Assembly: GCA_002309155.1 (NCBI GenBank)
Contig: DBXB01000018.1
Span: 22,879 to 36,661, forward strand
Source: Bacteroidales bacterium UBA1223
GTDB lineage: Bacteria > Bacteroidota > Bacteroidia > Bacteroidales > P3
Length of the DNA: 13,783 bases
Direction: 5' to 3'
The notes under the pieces were generated by a model. It did not search any database, was not told where the DNA came from, and saw nothing but the letters and a program-made list of their open reading frames with translations. A program made the translations under genes and the position numbers. Numbering within the stretch: the first letter of the stretch is position 1; each line of letters opens with the position of its first letter. Positions 1 through 7,897 of this stretch are shown here, piece after piece.

Positions 1-344
1 CTGGGATAGATGTCGACGAAGCAGCCGTCGACGAAGCAGTCGGTGAGGGTCTTCTCGGCTTCGCCCACCGTCATTCTGCTGTCGAGCGTCAGCAACTCCT
101 CCCCTAAGTTAGGGGAGGTGGCCGCAAGGTCGGAGGAGTGTGTCCGAGATTTTAAAAGCCCTTTCAACGGCACCTCGTCGAGTTGGCGCCGTTTGTTGTG
201 GATGATGCGTACCTCGGCCTTTCCGTCGAAAAGATTGTCGAAGAAATGGCTGAACTCGCCGACGGTCATCTCGTCGGTGATGCTCAGCACCTGTTCAACC
301 TGTTCGAAGGCATAATTCTCTATCTCAGTTGTCCCTTTGGTCAT
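1..344 (-). CDS. Partial unrecognised protein with LRR-like start and MTVGE duplication
   Basis: The frame is open from ATG 344 to the left edge (114 codons), so the 3' end is missing. ATG 344 is the first start after an in-frame TAA near 375. The first residues (GTTEIENYAFE) match the LRR cap of the 264-aa protein at 11587-12381 (GTTEIGAYAFE), and the DNA there is visibly alike, but the usual leading xYEIKDGVGIIP segment is absent. After that come two related blocks: MTVGEFSHFFDNLFDG followed by VRI near residues 26-47, and MTVGEAEKTLTDCFVDG followed by VDIY near residues 91-113. The stretch between them includes a translated palindromic element (98-118). No signal peptide is visible. It follows the 387-719 gene after 42 nt and may share its transcript. 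I do not recognise the family; a chimera of an LRR start and a small duplicated domain is an inference. Confidence 0.7.
   Translation of the reverse strand, partial: MTKGTTEIENYAFEQVEQVLSITDEMTVGEFSHFFDNLFDGKAEVRIIHNKRRQLDEVPLKGLLKSRTHSSDLAATSPNLGEELLTLDSRMTVGEAEKTLTDCFVDGCFVDIYP
98..118. repeat. Palindromic repeat-like element inside a reading frame
   Basis: Perfect inverted repeat with 10-bp arms (cctcccctaa / ttaggggagg) around one central base. It is followed by a GC-rich tail to about 150 that includes gccgcaaggtc and ggagg. It lies within the partial gene at 1-344 and is translated in frame (part of the segment RTHSSDLAATSPNLGEE). From memory it resembles short palindromic repeats dispersed in Prevotella-type genomes; only one copy is in this window, so the repeat status is inference. 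Confidence 0.55.
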
Positions 345-386
345 TGTTTTGCGTATGATACGTGTCGTTGCTTATGTGTGGTATCA

Positions 387-719
387 TTAATCCCACGGAT
401 TTATATCGTCTTTCCGTAAGATATTGGTAATATATCCGTTGACCGTTATAGTGTCGAGGGAGAGTGATTCGAAGGGATAATCCTCGGTGATGGTGAACGT
501 CCGCCGGCTGTCGGTGAACTCCAGCCTGACCGTACCCTTGGGCAGCTTTACCATTTCTAGATTGGTACATCCAAGGAAAACGCCTGCGGCAATCTGCTTT
601 ACCGATGCCGGGAGTACCACCGTCGTCAAGTCGGTTCTTCCACGGAAGACATCTGTCCTAACCACCTTTGTACCATCGGGTATAATACCCACTCCGTTTT
701 TGATTTCGTATGTTGTCAT
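387..719 (-). CDS. Short BspA-like leucine-rich repeat protein
   Basis: 110 residues. The N-terminus (TYEIKNGVGIIPDGTK) matches the cap of the two larger LRR proteins here, which supports ATG 719 as start. Two LRR_5-type units follow (TDVFRGRTDLTTVVLPASV and AAGVFLGCTNLEMVKLP), then about 45 residues without repeats, ending in NPWD. No signal peptide or sorting domain is visible, so it is probably cytoplasmic, unlike the secreted BspA surface proteins. Such repeats form a curved solenoid used for protein binding; the partner is unknown. It starts 43 nt after the ATPase gene ends and has its own putative promoter overlapping that end. It may be a small member of the family or the shortened remainder of a longer LRR gene. 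Confidence 0.8.
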   Translation of the reverse strand: MTTYEIKNGVGIIPDGTKVVRTDVFRGRTDLTTVVLPASVKQIAAGVFLGCTNLEMVKLPKGTVRLEFTDSRRTFTITEDYPFESLSLDTITVNGYITNILRKDDINPWD

Positions 720-739
720 AATAGTTTTATTTCAGTGTG

Positions 740-774
740 CAAAGTTACTAAATTTTTACAAATCATGCGGCAAA
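740..774 (-). promoter_or_regulatory. Putative Bacteroidota-type promoter for the short LRR gene
   Basis: On the minus strand TAACTTTG (747-740) fits the Bacteroidota -7 consensus TAnnTTTG exactly. A TTTG lies at 774-771, 23 nt upstream, slightly longer than the usual 19-21. The -7 box is 20 nt before ATG 719, and the -33 candidate overlaps the last codons of the ATPase gene. Confidence 0.5.
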
Positions 775-2436
775 ACCTATCCTTCTTGTCGCAGGCGAAC
801 TTATCTTCTCGTTGTCGCACAGTTCCTCGAGCGCTGACTGTGGATCTTTCGCATCCCCGTGCAGTATGCAGCTGACGGCATATTTGCGGGCGATGTTCTC
901 TATCTGACCGCCACTGAAATCGTACTTCTCGGCGAGGGACTCGGCAATATCCGTCAGCAACTCGGGAATCATCGTCTGCCATATCTTTGAGCGTACCGCA
1001 GCGTCGGGACGCTCGAAGCGTATCTTGTAGAGGAATCGGCGCTCGAATGCGCTGTCGAGGTTCTCCGTCAGGTTGGTGGTGGCGATGAGGATGCCGTCGA
1101 GGGTCTCCATCTCCTGCAGGATGATGTTCTGGATGGTGTTCTCCATCTTGTCTACGGCGTTCTCCGCCCCCTGCTTGCGGATGCCTATGATGGCGTCGGC
1201 CTCGTTGAAGAGTAGGATAGGGGCGACGTCGAACTTAGCTACCAGCGCACGGTAGCGGTCAAAGAGGGCTTTGATGTTCTTCTCGCTCTCGCCGACCCAT
1301 TTGCTCTTGATCTGTGGCACGTCGACCACCATCAACTGACGCCCCGTGTGGCGCGCCAACTGGTACACAGTCTCGGTCTTGCCTGTACCGGGGCCCCCGT
1401 GGAAGAGACAGGTGAACCCCTGACGGAATCCCCGCTGTTCCATGCGTTTGTGAATCTCTTTATACTGCTCCAATCCCAGCAGCGAGGTCAGTTCCTTGAC
1501 CTGGCGGTTCACGCTGTCGTTGAAGAAAAGTTCTTTGGTCGTGAGACCCTCGGGTAGCAGCACGTCGGCGAGTTTCTCGTCAGCACCACCGATATGGAAC
1601 TCGCCCAGCAGGTCTCGCTTGGCCTCTTCGGTGAGTTTGTAGCGCGTATTGTCGGCGATACCCTCGACGCATAGGTGCTCTATCAGTTTGTCCCGCATCA
1701 GCCTGTGGTCGCCACGTCGCAGGTTGGCTTTGGCTCGGTTGAGGTCGCCCTTGTCGAAGAAGAGGTCCTCCAGCTGGCCGAAGCGGATGTCGTCGTCGTT
1801 GTCGTTGATGAGTTTGTGGCAGAAGAAGAGCACCAGCATCATATCCACGTCACTGAGGTTGAGCGCATCGATTTTCTGTGCCAGGGCCACCTGGGGGTTC
1901 TCCTCTATCATGGCCTTCATCTCCTCCATCAGTTCGCAGGCGGAGACGGCATCGTCGTTGAGGTCTTCGAACCACATGTTCATATATTCCATCATACCGC
2001 CGGCGTCGAGTCCTGTGCGTTTGGGCAGTTGGTACACCTCGTTATGCTTGAGGGCTTTGACGACAGTAGCAGGCACATCGAATGAGTCTTCGTCTTGGAC
2101 GTCGCGGTAGCGCAGCAGACGGCGGTGGACCAGTGCGTCGATGTCGGAACCGTAACTGAGGATGCGAATGGTGTTTAGGTCGAGGAAGGATGCCAGGTCG
2201 TCGAAGTCGATGCGGCGCGGACCTTTCTCCATGCATACGCAGAAGAGTGCAGCCTGGCGGGATGTGATGCCGTAACTGTCGGCAAGGAACTTCAGTTCTG
2301 CCTTGCGGTCGATGAAGAACTGGTCGCAAAACATAGAGTCTTTCGCTCCTTCAACGACGCTCTCGATGGCTCCGAGGAGCGTCAATTTTGAATTCCGAGT
2401 TTTCGTGCTGTTGTCGGTGACTTTCGTTTTTCCCAT
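763..2436 (-). CDS. AAA+ ATPase with long N-terminal region
   Basis: 557 residues, probably cytoplasmic. Residues 1-300 are helical and charged with no motif I recognise. The AAA+ module fills the C-terminal 250 residues: Walker A GGPGTGKT (347-354), pore-loop-like KWVGESEKN (379-387), Walker B ILLFNEAD (407-414), sensor 1 IATTN (451-455), arginine finger FERRF (464-468) and a sensor-2-like SGGQIENI (508-515). The Walker B aspartate position holds Asn (N411) while the catalytic Glu (E412) is kept. The order resembles FtsH/spastin-type classic AAA ATPases that thread or remodel proteins, but no protease or membrane segment is attached. ATG 2436 opens a clean frame (MGKTKVTDN). It is separated from the restriction operon by a strong terminator and has its own candidate promoter, so a direct role in restriction is not implied. 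The client protein is unknown. Confidence 0.9.
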   Translation of the reverse strand: MGKTKVTDNSTKTRNSKLTLLGAIESVVEGAKDSMFCDQFFIDRKAELKFLADSYGITSRQAALFCVCMEKGPRRIDFDDLASFLDLNTIRILSYGSDIDALVHRRLLRYRDVQDEDSFDVPATVVKALKHNEVYQLPKRTGLDAGGMMEYMNMWFEDLNDDAVSACELMEEMKAMIEENPQVALAQKIDALNLSDVDMMLVLFFCHKLINDNDDDIRFGQLEDLFFDKGDLNRAKANLRRGDHRLMRDKLIEHLCVEGIADNTRYKLTEEAKRDLLGEFHIGGADEKLADVLLPEGLTTKELFFNDSVNRQVKELTSLLGLEQYKEIHKRMEQRGFRQGFTCLFHGGPGTGKTETVYQLARHTGRQLMVVDVPQIKSKWVGESEKNIKALFDRYRALVAKFDVAPILLFNEADAIIGIRKQGAENAVDKMENTIQNIILQEMETLDGILIATTNLTENLDSAFERRFLYKIRFERPDAAVRSKIWQTMIPELLTDIAESLAEKYDFSGGQIENIARKYAVSCILHGDAKDPQSALEELCDNEKISSPATRRIGFAA

Positions 2437-2463
2437 AATGCATGATTTTTTGGTTTTCTACTA

Positions 2464-2494
2464 TTAAATTAGTGACGAATGCCAAAATTTCAAA
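2464..2494 (-). promoter_or_regulatory. Putative promoter of the AAA+ ATPase gene
   Basis: On the minus strand TTTG (2494-2491) and TAATTTAA (2471-2464) are separated by exactly 19 nt, the spacing of the Bacteroidota -33/-7 promoter. The -7 box matches TAnnTT but lacks the final TG. It lies 27 nt upstream of ATG 2436 and just after the terminator of the restriction operon. Confidence 0.4.
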
Positions 2495-2530
2495 ACATTA
2501 ACAGTTTTTAACTCCACACCACTCGATAAA

Positions 2531-2572
2531 AAGATAAAGCCCGCCGGGCAGCTGCACGGCGGGCTTTATCTT
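2531..2572 (-). terminator. Rho-independent terminator of the restriction operon
   Basis: Perfect 16-bp inverted repeat (2531-2546 with 2557-2572; GC-rich core gcccgccg / cggcgggc) around a 10-nt loop. Read on the minus strand the hairpin runs directly into a T-rich stretch (TTTTTATC at its 3' edge). It begins 29 nt after the stop of the LlaJI-like nuclease gene and precedes the ATPase promoter. Confidence 0.9.
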
Positions 2573-2601
2573 ATTCAGGTCTAGTTAAATTCGGGTGGAA
2601 T

Positions 2602-4770
2602 TCAAACCTGCATCATCCTGTTGATGTTGGTCACGTACGACTGCCTGACAGTATACCCCTCAGGCGGATGTGTTAGTGAATGCTGGCTTATTCTGTTGGC
2701 GATGTCGGGTTCTTCACTGTCTATTTCAAAAAGGATAAAGACTGAAGATTCTCTCATTTTGTAGGGAATGTCTCCAATCTGATCTTTCGTTATCAGTTTA
2801 GGACCCTGTTTCAGTCTGAAGACGATGGGGTCTCTCAATTTGTGCAATACGAGATACCGTGCGCTTACGAACCCCTCGGCCAGTGCCAGAGAACCTGGAC
2901 TGTCTCCCAGTCCTATCGCATATTTCCCAACTCTGCGAATCTCTTCTGCCGTTTGGTCGCAGTTGTTGTCGTCCACCACCACGCATTTCCCCACAGGCAT
3001 GGAACCTTGTTTCTGCATCTGACTCTCGATTTTCTCCTGTGGATTGTCATCCAACCCGCATTTGGAGATGTAGAAATGTCTGCGCAGTTCGTCCATTAGC
3101 GTACTGTCGTTCCCATCCTTCTTTTCGACGGCCAGTGTATAGACATTCTTGGCGTCGGGAGTGCGGTATAGTTTTCCCAGTAGTTCCTGGAAATGGGTTG
3201 TGATGTATTGCTCCGAGTCGTCGGCATCATAACCTTTAAGGGCAAAGAAAGTGTACTTTTCCTCCAAAATGTGTTGAACTCTCTCGCGGAATCGTTTACG
3301 AACTTCTGTTTTCCAAGCCAATTTGTTGCCGGCATTGTTGCGGGCATACATGGCCAGCACAAAGAGGAAATTTACGTCGTAATGACTTAGCAGAAGGGTG
3401 TCGCGGTCAAAGAGGCGGTCGCTGAACTGCGACGACTCATGCAGGTTCATTCCGTCATGAAGCCGTAGTGCATCGTCGTTATAGTCTAGCTGCTCGAAAT
3501 CCACTCTGGCACTGATGAAGAAGTTGGGTATCACGTTGTAGCCCTCCGTGCGGTCGTCGCGCAGACGTATCTTGTATTCCTCGTCCTCGCATTTGGTGTC
3601 GCCACTCAGGGCGTCGAAACTCCACTGGATGACATTGCGGGCATAGGTGAATTGCTTGCTGATGGAATTCTCGCCCACAGGTGTGCTGTGCTTGTAGTAT
3701 TTGCTGTCACCGATGTAGTACACTGCCGACTCTTCGTTCGTGGGCATCAGTATGGAGTCCACCCACAGGTGGTCCACTGTCTTCCCGTCGCTCTGGTCTG
3801 CCAGCCGTGGGGGCAGTTTGTTGCGGTCGGTGCCTATCAGTTCGTCGATGATGGCCTCGAACACTATATTGAAGTTCTTTACCAGGACATATTCGCGCTC
3901 GTTTACCTCCACTTTTACCCTGCGACTCTGGTCAAAGAAGGCGAAGCAGAGTTCCCACAGGTAAAGCGCCTTATCGGAGAAATACTTGTGTCTTATCTTT
4001 AGAAGGCGTGTGCGTCCCTGTCCTTTCAGCAATACCTCAAACCGCGCACCTGTAATCAGGTCGTAGTTTACGGGGATGCTTACGGGGAACCCGTAGTGGC
4101 GGTGTATGTATTCGAGGATGGAAAAGAAGATGACGAGCAGTTCCTCGTCGAAGTTGACCTGTCGTTTCTTATTGATGGGGTTCAGGTAAACGGGAGTTCC
4201 GTCCTGCACCATTGCTTGCGAGTGGCTTATGGTTCGCGTCCAGTTGATTTTGTTGTATCCCGAGTGGATGTTGCGCAGCACAAAGAAGAAAAAATCCTTG
4301 TTGTCGCGGTTGAAGCGCTGTAGGGCCAGCAGGATGTCAAGGTAGGTGTTGCACTCCTGAAGTCGACCGCTCGACATGAACTGCACCAGTTGCTGCTGCA
4401 CTACATCGCTGTTGGGGTGTGAGTCGCGAAACACCACTATTGCCCGGTAAATCCATACTGACAGTTTGTAGATGAAGTCGTATTCCTCTTTCTCCAGTAC
4501 CTGTTGCTCGGAGAGGTTTATTACCTCCTCGGGGTTGTATTTGCCGAACAGCAGATCTTTCTTCTTTCCATCCACTACTCTCTCTTCCAGCAGCACTTTT
4601 GGCAGAATGAACACCATGTCCCCCTCGCTGTTGTTCAGTTGGGGATTGTAGTAGTAACCCACATGGTTTACCGATACCATCCCTTTTATGTTTCGCAGGT
4701 TGGTTAGTCCCACGATGATGTTTTCCACCACCGTAGCGGGATACTGGTATTCTTCTATCAGGATGCGCAT
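2602..4770 (-). CDS. LlaJI/McrC-like restriction endonuclease subunit
   Basis: 722 residues. The likely role is the DNA-cleaving partner of the McrB-like GTPase encoded immediately upstream. A PD-(D/E)XK nuclease site is readable in mid-protein: FEAIIDELIG (304-313, helix with E305), WVDSIL (D338), and GDSKYYK (354-360, catalytic D355 and K357), followed by QFTY (373-376), a QxxxY-like element seen in many nucleases of this fold. The N-terminal 240 residues have the hydrophobic/aromatic pattern of DUF2357/LlaJI-type proteins, and the C-terminal 300 residues are a further domain I cannot name. It is much longer than E. coli McrC (about 350 residues), closer to LlaJI-type R2 subunits. ATG 4770 is 12 nt after the upstream stop, so the genes are co-transcribed and possibly translationally coupled. 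Family call is from motifs and gene order, not a search. Confidence 0.85.
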   Translation of the reverse strand: MRILIEEYQYPATVVENIIVGLTNLRNIKGMVSVNHVGYYYNPQLNNSEGDMVFILPKVLLEERVVDGKKKDLLFGKYNPEEVINLSEQQVLEKEEYDFIYKLSVWIYRAIVVFRDSHPNSDVVQQQLVQFMSSGRLQECNTYLDILLALQRFNRDNKDFFFFVLRNIHSGYNKINWTRTISHSQAMVQDGTPVYLNPINKKRQVNFDEELLVIFFSILEYIHRHYGFPVSIPVNYDLITGARFEVLLKGQGRTRLLKIRHKYFSDKALYLWELCFAFFDQSRRVKVEVNEREYVLVKNFNIVFEAIIDELIGTDRNKLPPRLADQSDGKTVDHLWVDSILMPTNEESAVYYIGDSKYYKHSTPVGENSISKQFTYARNVIQWSFDALSGDTKCEDEEYKIRLRDDRTEGYNVIPNFFISARVDFEQLDYNDDALRLHDGMNLHESSQFSDRLFDRDTLLLSHYDVNFLFVLAMYARNNAGNKLAWKTEVRKRFRERVQHILEEKYTFFALKGYDADDSEQYITTHFQELLGKLYRTPDAKNVYTLAVEKKDGNDSTLMDELRRHFYISKCGLDDNPQEKIESQMQKQGSMPVGKCVVVDDNNCDQTAEEIRRVGKYAIGLGDSPGSLALAEGFVSARYLVLHKLRDPIVFRLKQGPKLITKDQIGDIPYKMRESSVFILFEIDSEEPDIANRISQHSLTHPPEGYTVRQSYVTNINRMMQV

Positions 4771-4782
4771 TGTGGCATCAGG

Positions 4783-6570
4783 TTATTGTATGGGGTCTAT
4801 CTTGAGTTGCTCCATCAGGCTGTTTATCTTGTCCTCGTCAACCGTCCCGTCTGTCTTATAGAACTTGGTGTAGCCCCAATCCTTGCTACTGCCGATGGCG
4901 GTTGGGATACCGTAAACCTTGAACACGTCGTTCCACAGGTAGAACAGCACCTTGCCCACAAAGGTCTCTTTAGAGATAGTTTTGTTCTCCGCTTTGCAGA
5001 AATAGAAGCCCAGATGTTTATCCTCAGCGGTCTCGTCGGTCAGTAGTTCGTCGTTTACTTTGTTGAGGAATTCCGTCCACGAATAACGCTTTCCGCCGAC
5101 TTCTATGTCCCAGTTCTCTTTTGCTGTGTCGATAGGTACATATGTCCAATCCCAGCGGCGTTTGAATGCGCTGTCGATAGGGAAGAGACTCTGGTCGCTC
5201 GTGTTCATCGTCGCCCAGATGTAGAGGTTGGGGGGCAAAACGAGGGCTTCTCCGCTTAAAATATCCGTAGCAACATCTTTGTCGTCGAAATGTCTATTTA
5301 TCTCATTCTTTAAATCATCCGTATATCGTCCGCGAACACTCTCAAACTCTTTGTTCAAGAACTCTTTTATGTCTTTATCAGGCACAATGGGATATTCCGA
5401 AAAATCGCCATTTCCCCTATCGAGCAGTTGAAAGATATCTCCAAATATCTGAGCGCAATTGCCTCTATTAATTTCCTCGATAACCAATAACACTATTTGA
5501 CGATTGTCATCATAGACTGATTCTAGTTGCCCGCCATCATTCTTTCTCTTCCTTTGTTTCTCAACGCTTGTTATTTCGATGGAGTGTCCGTATTTTTCAA
5601 ATAACTTCTTCACGTCATCGCAAAACTTCTCCCAAAAGATTGAATGCATCTCGTTCACAAACCTATATTGTTTTCCGCCTATTTCAACTGAGGGCCAATT
5701 GTCTTTTATTGTTGTTTCGGTTGTTTCTGGGTCAAGCAAAAAATAGTCCGGTTTTTGGGGCGATAGTATTTTATTCCAGTCACCCACAATGTCCTCTAAA
5801 GACTCACTCACTCCTATATCGACAAATCTTTTCATCAATTCCATGCCGGCCGTTGACATAGGTGCATCCTTGCAAACCTCAACGCCATCAATTCTAACTG
5901 TTATGTCTCCAACTGTTGATTTTGAAACAGTCATTTTTGACATTGTGTTCTGCCAAATACTCCATGCTCTCACATAGGCTTTCAGAAATACTTGCGGCAC
6001 AAAATCATAAACAATTTTTGTTTCCTTTACTGCGCTGTGGGGTTTAAACGTGACGCCCTCACCAGACACAACCGGAACGACCTCAGTTTCACATTCTTTC
6101 ATTGTTGGCTTATATGTGCCAACAAATGAGGCGTAGTCGCTATCAGGATGAAATGTAGTGCGGAAAACATTGTCTTTGTCAAGGAGTTTTTCCACCCCCT
6201 TTATTATATGGCTTTTTCCTGTACCGGGTGCACCGTAGAAAATACGCTGAAGGGGAAGACCCTTTCCTGTTATACTGATGGGTGTCGCAACAATTTGCCC
6301 GCAGAAATCCCTTATCAGGTTGGGTAGATTGTTAGAATAACCCCATATCTGATTGTTTAAGGGGAATACGTTTTTTACCTTTTCGTCTTCGAGATTGTCA
6401 CACCCCTCAAACAGCAATGAGAAAAGGATTTGTAACGATTTTTTGTTGTAGACCCTGTCGTACTTGGACTCCAGTTCCTTCAAAAAGGTCGCCAGTTCCT
6501 CAGCGGTATAGTCTGTGCGTTTTGGAGCAGGAATATTGATGTTTCTGAAACCTTCGAACTCTATGGCCAT
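4783..6570 (-). CDS. McrB-like AAA+ GTPase, restriction motor subunit
   Basis: 595 residues. Likely a hexameric GTP-driven motor that couples DNA recognition or translocation to the nuclease partner. Visible motifs: Walker A GAPGTGKS (113-120), Walker B IVLLVIEEINRGN (359-371), then IFGDIFQLLD typical of McrB, and the nucleotide-selectivity/sensor segment TMNTSDQSL (454-462; McrB proper has NTAD), followed by PIDSAFKRRW with the arginine finger pair (R471, R472). The Walker B Asp is Glu here (E365), which McrB homologues sometimes tolerate. About 150 extra residues sit between Walker A and B (roughly 195-345). The N-terminal 100 residues, which in McrB relatives bind target DNA, match no domain I know. 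Starts 26 nt after the methyltransferase stop. Base composition changes inside the gene (see findings). Confidence 0.92.
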   Translation of the reverse strand: MAIEFEGFRNINIPAPKRTDYTAEELATFLKELESKYDRVYNKKSLQILFSLLFEGCDNLEDEKVKNVFPLNNQIWGYSNNLPNLIRDFCGQIVATPISITGKGLPLQRIFYGAPGTGKSHIIKGVEKLLDKDNVFRTTFHPDSDYASFVGTYKPTMKECETEVVPVVSGEGVTFKPHSAVKETKIVYDFVPQVFLKAYVRAWSIWQNTMSKMTVSKSTVGDITVRIDGVEVCKDAPMSTAGMELMKRFVDIGVSESLEDIVGDWNKILSPQKPDYFLLDPETTETTIKDNWPSVEIGGKQYRFVNEMHSIFWEKFCDDVKKLFEKYGHSIEITSVEKQRKRKNDGGQLESVYDDNRQIVLLVIEEINRGNCAQIFGDIFQLLDRGNGDFSEYPIVPDKDIKEFLNKEFESVRGRYTDDLKNEINRHFDDKDVATDILSGEALVLPPNLYIWATMNTSDQSLFPIDSAFKRRWDWTYVPIDTAKENWDIEVGGKRYSWTEFLNKVNDELLTDETAEDKHLGFYFCKAENKTISKETFVGKVLFYLWNDVFKVYGIPTAIGSSKDWGYTKFYKTDGTVDEDKINSLMEQLKIDPIQ

Positions 6571-6596
6571 AGTGTCATTTTAATTATGGTTTATAC

Positions 6597-7811
6597 TTAT
6601 TTTTTGGCGTATTTGGCACGAACCGACTTGTCGCCAAACATGTACTTTGCAAACAGTTTTACCAGTTCAACATTCACCGAATTGCCGAACTGCTTGTAGG
6701 CGATATGGTCGTCGGGATGAATCTTGAAATTGTCGGGGAAACTCTGCATGCGGGCGCATTCACGCGGAACGACATATCTCTTGCGCATTGCCAGGATTGA
6801 GGTCTGAACGATGGCCACGAGTGCAGGGAAATATGTCGGGCGCTTAACTCTCAATCCCGATTGGCGGAACTGCATGATATGGTTCCACATCGACTCGTTC
6901 TCGCCCCTGTAAGTCTGCCACTCAAGATGACGACGCGTGTTCTGGTACATCTCAACTTTCTCTGCACGTTTCAGCCATCCGTCGATGAATTTTTTGTGCT
7001 TAAGGTAATAGGCGTGGTTCTTTGTGGCATATTCCTTCTTCCACTGCGGGTAGCTGTCGAAATCAGGTATGTCAAGTGGATCACAGAGATACTCGCCGTA
7101 GATGGGGCATCCGGGCAGGTCGCATTTCACACCCTTGATCAGGTCGTCCCACAGGTTGATGAGGTCAATTTGCTTCTGGTTGATGCGGTACTTCTCTACA
7201 TCTGGTATCTCGCTATCGTCCAGCAGTATGCTCTCTATCGAACACTCAGGAAGGTCTTTCTTTTTGATATCGAACACGAATTCAGGTATGTCTCCCAAAT
7301 CCTTACGGATGCACATAATGAAAACGCGTTCACGGTTCTGTGGCAGTCCTATGAAGTGGGGACTGAATATGACGGGGTCTTTCAGCACATTGTATCCGGC
7401 CTCTTGTATGGAATTATAGATTACCTCCCAGGTGTGACCGTTGTCGTGCATTGCGAGATTTTTCACATTCTCCAGTAGCATATACTGAGGCATGTGATGC
7501 TTGGCAATCCTAATAACGTCAAAAAACAAGGTGCCTCTGGTCTGATCCTTGAAACCAAGTTGTTTGCCCGCATGCGAGAATGCCTGACAAGGGAAACCTG
7601 CGCAAAGGACGTCGAAAGGTTCGATGTCTTCCGCCTTCACTTTTGTTATGTCGCCAACTGGCATAATTCCATAGTTCTCATAATATGTCTTCTGGCATTC
7701 TTTGTCAATATCACTTGCAAACACGCACTTTCCACCCAGAGATGACATTGCCTGATGGAAACCGCCGATACCGCAGAACAAATCAATGAATGTAAATTTC
7801 TTTCTTGGCAT
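6597..7811 (-). CDS. DNA (cytosine-5-)-methyltransferase
   Basis: 404 residues from ATG 7811. The frame also opens at TTG 7829, but ATG puts PRKKFTFIDLFCG directly at the N-terminus as is usual for the family. It transfers methyl from S-adenosylmethionine to C5 of cytosine. All main motifs are present: I FIDLFCGIGGF (8-18), IV GFPCQAFS with catalytic Cys75, VI LLENVKNL (112-119), VIII QNRERVF (158-164), IX-like CARMQSFPDNF (352-362) and X QFGNSVNVELV (374-384). The target recognition domain is roughly residues 200-320, too variable to predict the site. First gene of the restriction-modification operon, so its role is presumably self-protection, or marking DNA if the nuclease is methylation-dependent. 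LlaJI-type loci often carry two such enzymes for an asymmetric site; only one is seen here. Full length, no broken motif. Confidence 0.96.
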   Translation of the reverse strand: MPRKKFTFIDLFCGIGGFHQAMSSLGGKCVFASDIDKECQKTYYENYGIMPVGDITKVKAEDIEPFDVLCAGFPCQAFSHAGKQLGFKDQTRGTLFFDVIRIAKHHMPQYMLLENVKNLAMHDNGHTWEVIYNSIQEAGYNVLKDPVIFSPHFIGLPQNRERVFIMCIRKDLGDIPEFVFDIKKKDLPECSIESILLDDSEIPDVEKYRINQKQIDLINLWDDLIKGVKCDLPGCPIYGEYLCDPLDIPDFDSYPQWKKEYATKNHAYYLKHKKFIDGWLKRAEKVEMYQNTRRHLEWQTYRGENESMWNHIMQFRQSGLRVKRPTYFPALVAIVQTSILAMRKRYVVPRECARMQSFPDNFKIHPDDHIAYKQFGNSVNVELVKLFAKYMFGDKSVRAKYAKK

Positions 7812-7879
7812 ATTTTTGGATATCCTCAATAATTATTTTTGAATGATGATTATTTTTCAATGTTTAGTCTCGCCGGTAC

Positions 7880-7897
7880 GCCCACGTCCCCGTGGGC
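7880..7897. other. Inverted repeat upstream of the methyltransferase gene
   Basis: Perfect 7-bp arms gcccacg / cgtgggc around a 4-nt loop, in the 100-nt gap between the 209-aa acidic gene and the methyltransferase. No T tract follows on either strand, so it is not a convincing terminator. It may be a weak attenuating hairpin, an operator (many restriction-modification systems are autoregulated), or part of a dispersed repeat. Confidence 0.45.

Noticed and set aside
355..387. Inverted repeat atgatac / gtatcat near the stop of the 110-aa LRR gene as a terminator
   Set aside because: Only 7 AT-rich base pairs around a 19-nt loop and no T tract; not a credible terminator.
6861..7478. Plus-strand open frame of 205 codons
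   Set aside because: Antisense to the methyltransferase gene, whose motifs are unambiguous.
7812..7829. Upstream TTG start for the methyltransferase
   Set aside because: It adds six residues before the family-typical N-terminus; ATG 7811 puts motif I eight residues in, as is usual.
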